Of a stretch of DNA of 64,000 nucleotides, positions 9,130 to 17,376 are shown piece after piece. Position numbers and translations under genes: made by a program. How positions within the stretch are numbered: position 1 is the first letter of the stretch; the number at the start of each line of letters is the position of its first letter. Source of the stretch: Aquirufa rosea (GTDB lineage Bacteria > Bacteroidota > Bacteroidia > Cytophagales > Spirosomataceae); NCBI RefSeq assembly GCF_004118285.1, contig NZ_SDHY01000004.1, positions 186,001 to 250,000 on the forward strand, read 5' to 3'. The notes under the pieces are model-generated. The model ran no database searches. It saw nothing but the letters and a program-made list of their open reading frames with translations, and was not told the DNA's origin.

Positions 9130-9480
9130 ATGAAAGACTTCGCAAAAAGTATTCGAAAAATTAGATCTGATAAGGGATATAGCCAAGATTATGTGGCTAT
9201 GAAATTGAATATTTCGACCTCTTCTTATTCAAAAATTGAGCGCGGACAAACGGATCCATCTTTATCCAGGATGAAACAAATTGCGGAGGTATTGGAATTT
9301 GATTTGGGAGAAGTTTTGATGGAAAAACCTGCTTTGACTATTGGTAATACGCAGGAACTAAATTCAAATGAGGCTTATGGCTTTGTGATGAGGAAAGAAT
9401 TTGAAGAATCCTTACGTTTGATTTTAGACTTGCAATTGAAAATTGCTCAATTGGCTGAAAAATTGGAGCAAGGAGGTTAA
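9130..9480 (+). CDS. small XRE-family helix-turn-helix transcriptional regulator
   Basis: A 116-residue protein with an N-terminal HTH_3/XRE DNA-binding domain (about residues 6-60). The recognition helix lies in NISTSSYSKIERGQTDPSL, followed by the usual MKQIAEVLEFDLGEVL. The C-terminal 35 residues (EFEESLRLILDLQLKIAQLAEKLEQ) look like a short amphipathic coiled coil for dimerisation. It stands alone between the M61 peptidase and hemB. No toxin, phage gene or partner is next to it, so it is more likely a housekeeping-type regulator than a phage repressor. Targets are unknown. Confidence 0.85.
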   Translation: MKDFAKSIRKIRSDKGYSQDYVAMKLNISTSSYSKIERGQTDPSLSRMKQIAEVLEFDLGEVLMEKPALTIGNTQELNSNEAYGFVMRKEFEESLRLILDLQLKIAQLAEKLEQGG

Positions 9481-9490
9481 ATTAATTCTG

Positions 9491-9498
9491 TAACTTTG
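9491..9498 (+). promoter_or_regulatory. candidate -7 element (TAACTTTG) of the hemB promoter
   Basis: TAACTTTG matches the Bacteroidota -7 consensus TAnnTTTG and lies 19 bases before the hemB ATG. The nearest upstream TTG (9463-9465) is 25 bases away, slightly long for the -33 element. Confidence 0.4.
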
Positions 9499-9517
9499 CG
9501 AACTAATTTGATTAATC

Positions 9518-10489
9518 ATGTTGCAAAGACCTCGGAGAAATCGTCAAAGTTCCGTAATTCGTTCTATGGTGGAGGAAAACAGGCTATCTGTCAAGGATAT
9601 GATGTTTCCTTTATTTGTGATGGAAGGTAAGCAAACTCAAACAGAGATTTCTTCCATGCCCGGAATTCACCGTTTTACTTTGGATTTATTATTATCTGAA
9701 ATTGAATCTTGTGTCAAACTAGGTATTCAATCATTTGCTTTATTTCCTCAAATTCCAGAATCCAAAAAGGATTCCATGGCATCGGAGAGTCATAAAAAAG
9801 GTAATATTTATACGGAGTCCATTTATGAAATCAGTAAGCGTTTTCCGGAAATCAGTTTATTAACAGATGTGGCGATGGACCCTTACAGCTCAGATGGTCA
9901 TGATGGCGTCGTGCGTGATGGAAAAATTCTCAATGATGAAACATTGCCGGTTTTAGCCAAAATGGCCATTGCACAAGCGCAGGCCGGAAGCAAGTTGATT
10001 GGTCCATCAGATATGATGGATGGAAGGGTTGGCTATTTGCGTCAAGCATTGGATGAGGCGGGTTTTGAAGAGGTTGGAATTATGGCGTATACGGCAAAAT
10101 ACGCTTCCGCATTTTATGGACCTTTTCGGGATGCATTAGAGTCAGCGCCTAAGTTTGGGGATAAGAAAACCTACCAAATGAATCCTGCGAATCGTAGGGA
10201 GGCATTGATTGAGGCGGAATTGGATGAGATGGAAGGTGCGGACTTTTTGATGGTAAAACCCGCATTAGCTTATTTGGATATCATTTCTTTGTTGAAGGAA
10301 AATAGTCATTTACCCATAGCAGCATACAATGTTTCAGGGGAATATGCCATGATAAAAGCTGCTGCACAAAATGGATGGATTGATGGCGAGAAAGCCATGT
10401 TGGAAAGTTTGTTAGCCATCAAACGAGCGGGCGCGCAAGTTATTCTGACATATTTTGCCAAAGAATTTGCACAATTAAAATTAGCCTAA
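9518..10489 (+). CDS. hemB: delta-aminolevulinic acid dehydratase (porphobilinogen synthase)
   Basis: A 323-residue HemB of standard length. It condenses two 5-aminolevulinate molecules to porphobilinogen in tetrapyrrole synthesis. The two active-site lysines are seen in MAYTAKYAS and in LMVKPALAYLDI (Schiff-base lysine). The metal loop reads LLTDVAMDPYSSDGHDGVV, with aspartates where zinc-dependent enzymes have a Cys triad, so by family knowledge this is the zinc-independent, Mg-type HemB. The substrate loop FGDKKTYQMNPANRREA is intact. It is one base from purM, so the two are probably co-transcribed. hemN lies at 53.3 kb, unlinked. Confidence 0.95.
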   Translation: MLQRPRRNRQSSVIRSMVEENRLSVKDMMFPLFVMEGKQTQTEISSMPGIHRFTLDLLLSEIESCVKLGIQSFALFPQIPESKKDSMASESHKKGNIYTESIYEISKRFPEISLLTDVAMDPYSSDGHDGVVRDGKILNDETLPVLAKMAIAQAQAGSKLIGPSDMMDGRVGYLRQALDEAGFEEVGIMAYTAKYASAFYGPFRDALESAPKFGDKKTYQMNPANRREALIEAELDEMEGADFLMVKPALAYLDIISLLKENSHLPIAAYNVSGEYAMIKAAAQNGWIDGEKAMLESLLAIKRAGAQVILTYFAKEFAQLKLA

Positions 10490-10490
10490 T

Positions 10491-11657
10491 ATGTCTTCAG
10501 AGCGGTATTTACAAAGAGGGGTTTCGGCATCAAAAGACGATGTACACAAAGCCATATCTACTTTGGATAAGGGATTATTTCCTCGTGCATTTTGTAAAAT
10601 TTCACCTGATATGTTGGGTGGAGATGATACATATTGCAACATCATGCATGCAGATGGTGCGGGGACAAAATCATCTTTGGCTTATTTGTATTGGAAAGAG
10701 ACGGGAGATATTTCAGTTTGGAGAGGAATTGCTCAAGATGCCGTTGTTATGAATACGGATGATTTAATATGTGTCGGTGCTACGGACCATATGTTGTTAT
10801 CCAGTACGATTGGCAGAAATAAAAATTTGATTCCTGGTGAGGTGATAGCAGAGATTATTCAGGGAACGGAAGAGGTATTGCAAATGCTGAGGGATAACGG
10901 CATAGGAATTTACAGTACGGGAGGCGAAACGGCAGATGTGGGGGATTTGGTACGTACCATTATCGTTGATAGTACAGTAGTAGCTCGATTGAAGCGCGAG
11001 GAGGTGGTCTCCAATGAAAACATACAAGCAGGAGATGTGATTATTGGATTGGCCTCTGACGGTCAAGCAACTTATGAGAAGTCGTATAATGGAGGAATGG
11101 GAAGTAATGGTTTGACCTCTGCCCGCCATGATGTTTTGGCTAAGTATTTAGCTTCAAAATACCCAGAAAGCTTTGACCCGCAAGTTCCTAATGATTTGGT
11201 GTATTCGGGTTCTCGTGAATTGACGGAACCAGTCGCTGGTACCCCACTGAATGTAGGGCAATTGATTTTATCGCCAACAAGGACTTATGCGCCGGTTATA
11301 AAGGCTATTTTAGAAGAATTAAGGCCACATCTTCATGGTATGGTACATTGCTCTGGAGGTGCTCAAACGAAGGTAATGCACTTTGTGGATCAGGTACACA
11401 TCATTAAGGATCATCTGTTTCCTGTACCTCCTTTGTTTGATTTAATTCAAAAAGAAAGCGGGACTAGTTACCAAGAAATGTACCAGGTTTTCAATATGGG
11501 GCATCGGATGGAGATATATGTGAATCCAACATTTGCGGAACAAATCATCCAAATTTCTCAAAGCTTTGGCATACCTGCTCAGATCATTGGTCGAGTAGAG
11601 TTAGCGCCAGTAAAGAAGTTGACGATACGCAGTGAATTCGGCGAGTTTGTGTATTAA
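10491..11657 (+). CDS. purM: phosphoribosylformylglycinamidine cyclo-ligase (AIR synthase), Bacteroidota type
   Basis: A 388-residue PurM-like ATP-binding protein. It shows the family's conserved blocks: IMHADGAGTKSSLAY, IAQDAVVMNTDDLICVGA, YSTGGETADVGDLV and VIIGLASDGQATYEKSYNGG (glycine-rich). PurM closes the imidazole ring of FGAM to give AIR in de novo purine synthesis. The protein is about 40 residues longer than the E. coli enzyme, as usual for the Bacteroidota form, and diverges towards the C-terminus. Other PurM-fold enzymes (selD, thiL, hypE) are excluded by the AIR-synthase-type N-terminus. It directly follows hemB. Confidence 0.85.
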   Translation: MSSERYLQRGVSASKDDVHKAISTLDKGLFPRAFCKISPDMLGGDDTYCNIMHADGAGTKSSLAYLYWKETGDISVWRGIAQDAVVMNTDDLICVGATDHMLLSSTIGRNKNLIPGEVIAEIIQGTEEVLQMLRDNGIGIYSTGGETADVGDLVRTIIVDSTVVARLKREEVVSNENIQAGDVIIGLASDGQATYEKSYNGGMGSNGLTSARHDVLAKYLASKYPESFDPQVPNDLVYSGSRELTEPVAGTPLNVGQLILSPTRTYAPVIKAILEELRPHLHGMVHCSGGAQTKVMHFVDQVHIIKDHLFPVPPLFDLIQKESGTSYQEMYQVFNMGHRMEIYVNPTFAEQIIQISQSFGIPAQIIGRVELAPVKKLTIRSEFGEFVY

Positions 11658-11680
11658 TTGTAATTAAATCAGAGGCTTAC

Positions 11681-11711
11681 TTGCAAGTTTGTCTTTAACT
11701 TTTTATATTTG
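11681..11711 (+). promoter_or_regulatory. candidate promoter of rplU-rpmA (TTG-N20-TATATTTG)
   Basis: TTG at 11681-11683 and TATATTTG at 11704-11711 are separated by 20 bases and match the Bacteroidota -33/-7 consensus. A leader of about 65 bases follows before the rplU ATG, with a short AGGC...GCCT pairing possible. Confidence 0.6.
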
Positions 11712-11783
11712 CACCCCCATTTAAAAGGCTTTTGAAAGGTATTCCTAGCCTCGTGGGATTGTTTCACTTAAATACATAAAAGA

Positions 11784-12098
11784 ATGTACGCAATCGTAGA
11801 AATTGCCGGGCAGCAATTTAAAGTTGAGAAAGACCGTTCCGTTTATACCCACCGTTTGGCGGGAGAGGAAGGCGCTGCACTGGTATTCGACAAGGTTTTA
11901 CTTGTTGACAAAGACGGAGATGTGACCGTAGGAGCACCCACTGTAGAAGGGGCTAAAATCACAGGAAAAATTGTAGCTCACGTACGTGGAGAGAAAGTCT
12001 TGGTTTTCAAGAAGAAGCGTAGAAAGAGTTATCAAAAAATGAATGGTCATCGTCAAGATTTGACGAAAGTTTTGATCGAGTCGATTTCTTTAAAATAA
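11784..12098 (+). CDS. rplU: 50S ribosomal protein L21
   Basis: A 104-residue protein with the L21 signature: [17 protein letters not shown] at the start, [18 protein letters not shown] in the middle, and the basic [16 protein letters not shown] segment near the end that contacts 23S rRNA. Length is standard. It forms the classical rplU-rpmA pair, 40 bases upstream of rpmA, behind a good candidate promoter. Confidence 0.97.
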   Translation: MYAIVEIAGQQFKVEKDRSVYTHRLAGEEGAALVFDKVLLVDKDGDVTVGAPTVEGAKITGKIVAHVRGEKVLVFKKKRRKSYQKMNGHRQDLTKVLIESISLK

Positions 12099-12138
12099 TT
12101 GTTTAATCAACGTTTTACACGTTCTAATATATTAAAAC

Positions 12139-12546
12139 ATGGCACATAAAAAAGGGGCCGGATCATCCAAAAACGGTCGCGAATCGCATAGTAAACGACT
12201 TGGTGTTAAGTTATTTGGTGGCCAAGAAGTTGTAGCAGGAAATATCATTGTTCGTCAAAGAGGAACAGCTCACAATGCAGGTTTAAATGTAGGTGTGGGA
12301 AAAGATCATACCTTGTTTGCTTTATCTGATGGTGTTATCGCCTTCAAAAAGGGATTCAAAGGACGTTCTTTTGTTCACGTATTACCATTAGCTTCTCAAG
12401 CTGTAGCAGCAGATAAGCCAGCAGTGGCTAAGGCTCCAGCAAAGAAAACTGCTCCAAAAGCAGAGGTAGCAGTGGAAGCTGCAGTAGAAGCTGCGCCAAA
12501 AGCTAAGAAAGCTCCAGCAAAGAAAGCAGCTCCAGCAGCTGAATAA
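12139..12546 (+). CDS. rpmA: 50S ribosomal protein L27 with Ala/Lys-rich C-terminal extension
   Basis: The first 88 residues are an ordinary L27 ([19 protein letters not shown], then [15 protein letters not shown] and [17 protein letters not shown]). The N-terminal tail reaches the peptidyl-transferase centre in the ribosome; it starts directly as M-A-H-K-K and is not the cleaved long form seen in Firmicutes. Residues about 89-135 add a low-complexity tail of Ala, Lys, Pro, Val and Glu with repeated [10 protein letters not shown] units, reminiscent of histone H1-like or AlgP tails. Typical L27 is about 85-95 aa. The tail is in frame with no stop and ends just before a strong terminator. Confidence 0.95.
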   Translation: MAHKKGAGSSKNGRESHSKRLGVKLFGGQEVVAGNIIVRQRGTAHNAGLNVGVGKDHTLFALSDGVIAFKKGFKGRSFVHVLPLASQAVAADKPAVAKAPAKKTAPKAEVAVEAAVEAAPKAKKAPAKKAAPAAE

Positions 12547-12570
12547 TTTGTCTTGAAGATGTAAGAAAGA

Positions 12571-12599
12571 ACCTGATGTGAGTACATCAGGTTTTTTTT
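12571..12599 (+). terminator. Rho-independent terminator of rplU-rpmA
   Basis: A perfect 9-bp stem (ACCTGATGT / ACATCAGGT) with a GAGT loop, followed by a run of eight T. It lies 24 bases after the rpmA stop. Confidence 0.9.
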
Positions 12600-12631
12600 G
12601 TGCTTTTGAAACTAAAAAGCCACTAACTTTG
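12597..12631 (+). promoter_or_regulatory. candidate promoter of the NifU-like gene (TTTG-N23-TAACTTTG)
   Basis: TAACTTTG at 12624-12631 matches the -7 consensus 20 bases before the ATG. TTTG at 12597-12600, at the end of the previous terminator's T-run, could serve as the -33 element. Confidence 0.45.
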
Positions 12632-12651
12632 TTGAGCAAAATAAAATTTCT

Positions 12652-13242
12652 ATGTTGAATTCACCCATACACATATACACAGAATCTACTCCCAATCCAC
12701 AATCTATGAAGTTTGTATTCAATGTGGAACTGTTACCCGATGGGATGTCATTTGATTATACTCAGCCAGCGGATGGACTAACTAAAGATAAAAACTCCCC
12801 ATTGGCGGTTGCCTTATTTGGGTTTGATTTTGTCAAAAGGGTTTTCATTACCAGTAATTTTGTTACGCTGACTAAGGCAGAACATGTACTTTGGGAGGAT
12901 GAGCTATTTGGTATTAAGCAATTTTTGAAGAAATACTTCGAAGAAAAAAGACCTATTTTTAGTTTGCCAGAAAGTGCGATGCCGGATGCTGATAGCAACG
13001 ATTCTGAAGTAATTGCCAAGATTAAAGATGCATTGGAGCAGTATGTGAAACCTGCCGTGGAGTCTGATGGTGGGGCAATCTCCTTTTACTCATTTAATGA
13101 AGAGTCTGGCCAAGTAAAAGTGCTATTACAAGGTTCTTGCTCTGGGTGTCCATCTTCTACGATGACTTTAAAGGCAGGTATTGAGGCCTTGCTGACAAGA
13201 ATGATTCCTCAGGTGAAAGAAGTAGTCGCAGAGGGTGTTTAA
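12652..13242 (+). CDS. NifU-like (Nfu) Fe-S cluster scaffold/carrier
   Basis: A 196-residue two-domain Nfu protein. The N-terminal Nfu_N domain (about 6-95) opens with IYTESTPNPQSMKF, the classic Nfu signature. The C-terminal NifU domain (about 118-190) holds the CxxC cluster site C163/C166 in GSCSGCPSST. Such proteins bind a [4Fe-4S] cluster at a dimer interface and deliver it to target enzymes in the cytoplasm. There is no IscU-type domain and no nif genes nearby, so this is a general carrier, not a nitrogen-fixation protein. It is probably transcribed alone between a terminator and an intergenic palindrome. Confidence 0.9.
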   Translation: MLNSPIHIYTESTPNPQSMKFVFNVELLPDGMSFDYTQPADGLTKDKNSPLAVALFGFDFVKRVFITSNFVTLTKAEHVLWEDELFGIKQFLKKYFEEKRPIFSLPESAMPDADSNDSEVIAKIKDALEQYVKPAVESDGGAISFYSFNEESGQVKVLLQGSCSGCPSSTMTLKAGIEALLTRMIPQVKEVVAEGV

Positions 13243-13280
13243 TCAATTTCTTGGACAAGAAATATAGCGACTTATCGTTA

Positions 13281-13311
13281 ACCTTGACAGCGTTTCAAAC
13301 GCTGTCAAGGT
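13281..13311. repeat. perfect intergenic palindrome with TGTCAA core (copy 1)
   Basis: Two 15-base arms (ACCTTGACAGCGTTT / AAACGCTGTCAAGGT) with a one-base centre, between the convergent NifU-like and tpiA genes. The same 12-mer CGCTGTCAAGGT recurs, with arm order inverted, after thrC at 41.3 kb. It could act as a bidirectional terminator or as a REP-like mobile palindrome. Confidence 0.8.
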
Positions 13312-13330
13312 TTAGAAAAAAATCAAAATT

Positions 13331-14092
13331 TTAGAATGACTTCGCAATGGTGATAAAATCGCCGGCTTTCAAGGAAGCACCACCGATTAATCCTCCATCT
13401 ACATCCGCGCAAGCGAATAATTCTGCCGCATTTTGAGCGTTGCAACTACCGCCATATAAAATGGAACAATCATCGGCTACCGCTTGACCATATTTGGCCG
13501 CAATATGCTGACGTAAATAAGCGTGCATTTCTTGCGCTTGAGCAGAAGAAGCCGTTAAGCCAGTTCCAATCGCCCAAATCGGTTCATAAGCAATCACCAC
13601 TTTTCCGAATGCTTCGGCGCTTAAATGGAACAAACTTTCCGTAAGTTGTTCTGCCACAAAAGCTAAAAAATCGCCACCATCACGCAATTCAAGGCTTTCT
13701 CCACAACAAAAAATAGGTGTTACATTATTTTCTAATGCGGCATCCACTTTGGCAGCCAATTGGGCATTGGTTTCATTAAAATATTGTCTGCGCTCTGAGT
13801 GACCTAAAATAACATAAGGTACTCCAGCAGAGGCTAACATAGAAGCTGAAATTTCACCTGTATAGGCTCCAGAAGCTTTTTCATGGCAGTTTTGTGCTGA
13901 AACAGATAAATTGGAAATACCTTCGGTAACTTTGTTTACTTCAGAAATAAACAATGCAGGAGGAGCCATAATTACCTGCACGCTTGAGGGAACCTCTGAT
14001 TTTACTAATGCAGCAACTTCCGTAGCTAGAGCAACTGCCTCAGCAGCCGTTTTATTCATTTTCCAGTTTCCGGCAACAATCTTTTTTCTCAT
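13331..14092 (-). CDS. tpiA: triosephosphate isomerase
   Basis: A 253-residue TIM barrel of standard length. It has the glycolytic enzyme's active-site residues: the lysine in GNWKMNKT (K11), the histidine in ILGHSERR and the catalytic glutamate in IAYEPIWAIGTG. The phosphate-binding LYGGSCNAQNA and GGLIGGASL loops are also present. It interconverts dihydroxyacetone phosphate and glyceraldehyde-3-phosphate. It is divergent from the glycosidase/beta-lactamase fusion, with about 140 bases between the starts, and appears monocistronic. Confidence 0.97.
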   Translation of the reverse strand: MRKKIVAGNWKMNKTAAEAVALATEVAALVKSEVPSSVQVIMAPPALFISEVNKVTEGISNLSVSAQNCHEKASGAYTGEISASMLASAGVPYVILGHSERRQYFNETNAQLAAKVDAALENNVTPIFCCGESLELRDGGDFLAFVAEQLTESLFHLSAEAFGKVVIAYEPIWAIGTGLTASSAQAQEMHAYLRQHIAAKYGQAVADDCSILYGGSCNAQNAAELFACADVDGGLIGGASLKAGDFITIAKSF

Positions 14093-14231
14093 ACGTTCAT
14101 CTTTTTTGGTTGGCGAAATTACGATTCCTTTCTTGCATACGAAAAATTACTTCGAAAAATCAATTCCAAAGCCCAAAAGATTCAGGCTTTTACCGTATTT
14201 TCACAATGGTATTTTCAAATTTGAATCTTTC

Positions 14232-17200
14232 ATGATGCGTTTATTTAAATCACTTCGATCCAATGTATGGGTGGTATTTTTCATATTAATGTCCAGTTCA
14301 GCCTGGGCCCAATCAAGTTTATTTCCACATGCCAAGCAAAAATGGGTAGACTCTGTTTTTGCTAGCCTGAGTTTAGACCAGAAGATTGGACAAGTTTTGA
14401 TGCCTCGAGGTAATTCAAGTCCCATCTATGATACGACTCGTTTATTTTCTATTGTTCGAGATTATCATGTAGGAGGGTTCGTCTTTTTTGCAGGTTACCC
14501 CACTAATCAAGCCAAATTGGTCAATAAATTGCAGGCTATGTCGAAAGTCCCTTTGCTGATAGGAATGGATTTAGAATGGGGCTTAAATATGCGTTTAGAT
14601 TCTACGGTTCGCTATCCCTATCAAATGACTTTAGGGGCGATGCAAGGAAACGATATGTTGATTGAAAAAATGGGTTTCCAAATTGCTCAACAATGTAAGC
14701 GCATGGGAGTACACGTCAACTACGCTCCTGTGGTAGATGTGAATAATAATCCGAATAATCCAGTCATTAATTTTCGTTCCTTTGGTGAAGACAGAGATTT
14801 AGTTACCCAGAAAGCCTTGGCTTATATGCGGGGGCTTCAAAAAGGGGGCATTATAACTTCTGCCAAGCATTTTCCTGGGCATGGTGACACAGGCACAGAC
14901 TCACATTACGACCTTCCTCTTTTAAGCCATACTCGAAGTAGGTTGGATAGTTTGGAGTTATTCCCTTATCGGGAATTAATTCAAAAAGGACTTCAAGGTA
15001 TCATGGTCGGCCATTTGAATATTCCTTCGCTAGATAGCACCGCCAACTTAGCGTCTACCCTTTCTAAACCCATTGTCAAAGGGCTATTGAGAGATGAATT
15101 GAAATTTGAGGGCTTGGTTTTTACGGATGCCATGGATATGAAAGGGGCCACCAAAATGTTTCCTGAGGGCACAGCCAATGTAAAAGCCATCTTAGCGGGA
15201 AATGATATTCTAGAAACATTTGTGGATGTTCCATCAGCCTTTAATGCCATCAAAAAGGCTTTAAGTACGGGAGAATTGACCGAGGAAGATTTGAATTTCC
15301 GGGTAAAGAAGATATTGAATGCCAAAGCCTGGGCAGGATTAGATCAATATCAACCTATTGCGATTGAAAATTTAATTGAAGACTTAAATCCTATACAATC
15401 TGAAGTCCTCAATAAGCAATTGGCAGAAAAAACAGCTACGGTACTTAAGAATACAGAAAACATAATTCCCTTACGGAATTTACATCAAATAAAAGTAGCA
15501 ACCTTGGCAATTGGTAAGGCAAATTATGGAAATACATTCCCGACTGAGTTTCAAAAAATGGCTCAGAACTACATGGAAATGGACCATTATTATTTAGATG
15601 AAACCAGTGCTGATACGAGTATTGTGAATGCTCAGCAAAAATTAAATGCTTACGATGTCGTGCTTTTGGGCATACATGGAACCTCGATCCGTCCGGCAAA
15701 TAATTATAGTATAAAGCCTGCTATAAAATCATTGGTGGATCGATTTGTGACCAATAAGACGGTCGTTGTGCACTTGGGAAATGCCTTTACTTTGACCAAG
15801 TTTGATTCTTTGCAGAAAGCGGCTGCTTTGATTACCATGTATCAAGATGGGATAGCCCAACAAGAAGTAGCTGCAGAAATTATTTTTGGTGGACTTGCCG
15901 CTGCGGGAAAATTCCCAGTGACTTTGAATAATAAGTATGTGCGAGGAATGGGAATTTCTACCCCTTCCCTGGCCCGTTTACAATACCAAGTGTTACCAGA
16001 ATCTGTGGGGCTTTCGGGAGCCTATTTAAATAAACATGTAGACTCTTTGGCCCGATTAGCCATTCAGGTAAAAGGAGCGCCCGGAGTGGTGGTTTTAATT
16101 GCCAAAGAGGGAAAAGTGATTTATCACAAGGCCTTTGGTAATCCTACCTATGAATCCAATATCCCTTTGAAGAAAACGGATATTTTTGATTTGGCATCTA
16201 TCACTAAAATTTCTACTTCTATTCCGGCTCTAATGAAATGGCAGGACGAAGGTAAATTTTCTTTGCAGGAGGGAATGGGCGCATTGATTCCTGATTTAAA
16301 ATCCTCCAATAAAGCCAATTTAAAATACCTGGATGTGCTTACTCATCAAGCGAGATTAAGAGCTTGGATTCCTTTTTGGCAAGAGTACATCGACAGTACA
16401 GACATGATTTTTCATAGCAAAAAATTCAATGAACGATTTGCTAAAAAAGAATTAAAGACAAGTGTGGTGGAAAAGTTTATCACCAAAACTCAGGGCGAGG
16501 ATCGGGTAAAAGCTTTGATTAAACAGCAGCTTAAAATGCTTTGGGATAGCTGTGTGGATATTAAATCGGAAGTCACACGTTGGAAGCCCAAAACGATTTC
16601 CTATCAACATTCTGAGGAATACCCGATAAAAATTACTAATAATTTATGGGGACATACCAGCTTGTCATCTCAATTATTTTCTGCGATTAAAAACTCTCCC
16701 CTTCGAGAGAAGAAGGAATACGTGTACTCGGATTTATCCTATTATTATTTACCAACGGTCTCTCCGCGCATGACTGGAAAAGAATGGACAGAGTTTTTAT
16801 CAGAAACATTTTATAAGCCTCTTGGCGCAAGTACGCTAGTTTATCAAGCAGATAAGCACTTCCCCTTGGATAGAATCGTACCTACGGAATATGATTCATT
16901 GTTTAGAAAGACTTTAATTCACGGTCAGGTTCATGATGAGGGTGCAGCACTGTTACAAGGAATTAGTGGTCATGCTGGATTATTTGGTAATGCGAATGAC
17001 TTAGCTAAGTTGATGCAGATGTATTTGCAAAGAGGCTATTATGGAGGTAATCAATTCATCAAAGAAGAAACCATGCGCTCTTGGACATCTTATCCATTTT
17101 CGATGGATGAAAATTCACGAAGGGGTATAGGTTTTGATAAACCTGATCGCAAAAAACCAGGTATTTCAGCGGCAGCTTCTGCTAGTGCGGAAAGTTTTGG

Positions 17201-17372
17201 CCATTCTGGTTTTACAGGGACTTACACTTGGGTTGATCCTGCCCATGATTTGGTGTATGTATTCTTATCTAATCGGGTTTACCCAACTCGAAATAATAGT
17301 AAGATTAGCGATTTGAATATCAGAACGGGTATCAATGAGGTAATTTATCAGGCAATCAAAAAAGGCAATTAG
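14232..17372 (+). CDS. GH3-family beta-N-acetylhexosaminidase fused to a beta-lactamase-like serine hydrolase
   Basis: A secreted two-domain protein of about 1046 aa. The ATG at 14232 (or 14235) is chosen because it is followed by a signal peptide (SNVWVVFFILMSSSAWAQ); the longer frame upstream is antisense to tpiA. The first domain is a NagZ-like glycoside hydrolase family 3 barrel with KHFPGHGDTGTDSHYDLP at about residues 209-226, followed by a GH3 C-terminal alpha/beta domain. The last third is a class C beta-lactamase/DD-peptidase fold with SITK (about 656), a YSD box (about 830) and HSG (about 990). Known Bacteroidota proteins with this fusion are thought to act on peptidoglycan: hexosaminidase plus peptidase or esterase. 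It begins a + strand run with the epimerase and LOG genes. Confidence 0.88.
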   Translation: MMRLFKSLRSNVWVVFFILMSSSAWAQSSLFPHAKQKWVDSVFASLSLDQKIGQVLMPRGNSSPIYDTTRLFSIVRDYHVGGFVFFAGYPTNQAKLVNKLQAMSKVPLLIGMDLEWGLNMRLDSTVRYPYQMTLGAMQGNDMLIEKMGFQIAQQCKRMGVHVNYAPVVDVNNNPNNPVINFRSFGEDRDLVTQKALAYMRGLQKGGIITSAKHFPGHGDTGTDSHYDLPLLSHTRSRLDSLELFPYRELIQKGLQGIMVGHLNIPSLDSTANLASTLSKPIVKGLLRDELKFEGLVFTDAMDMKGATKMFPEGTANVKAILAGNDILETFVDVPSAFNAIKKALSTGELTEEDLNFRVKKILNAKAWAGLDQYQPIAIENLIEDLNPIQSEVLNKQLAEKTATVLKNTENIIPLRNLHQIKVATLAIGKANYGNTFPTEFQKMAQNYMEMDHYYLDETSADTSIVNAQQKLNAYDVVLLGIHGTSIRPANNYSIKPAIKSLVDRFVTNKTVVVHLGNAFTLTKFDSLQKAAALITMYQDGIAQQEVAAEIIFGGLAAAGKFPVTLNNKYVRGMGISTPSLARLQYQVLPESVGLSGAYLNKHVDSLARLAIQVKGAPGVVVLIAKEGKVIYHKAFGNPTYESNIPLKKTDIFDLASITKISTSIPALMKWQDEGKFSLQEGMGALIPDLKSSNKANLKYLDVLTHQARLRAWIPFWQEYIDSTDMIFHSKKFNERFAKKELKTSVVEKFITKTQGEDRVKALIKQQLKMLWDSCVDIKSEVTRWKPKTISYQHSEEYPIKITNNLWGHTSLSSQLFSAIKNSPLREKKEYVYSDLSYYYLPTVSPRMTGKEWTEFLSETFYKPLGASTLVYQADKHFPLDRIVPTEYDSLFRKTLIHGQVHDEGAALLQGISGHAGLFGNANDLAKLMQMYLQRGYYGGNQFIKEETMRSWTSYPFSMDENSRRGIGFDKPDRKKPGISAAASASAESFGHSGFTGTYTWVDPAHDLVYVFLSNRVYPTRNNSKISDLNIRTGINEVIYQAIKKGN

Positions 17373-17376
17373 TATC

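Noticed and set aside
12388-12639. Two minus-strand open frames rich in Cys/Ser/Trp or Ala
   Set aside because: They are shadows of the low-complexity 3' end of rpmA on the other strand.
13911-14231. 107-codon in-frame extension of the GH3/beta-lactamase gene
   Set aside because: It is antisense to tpiA, and the signal peptide begins at the internal ATG (14232).
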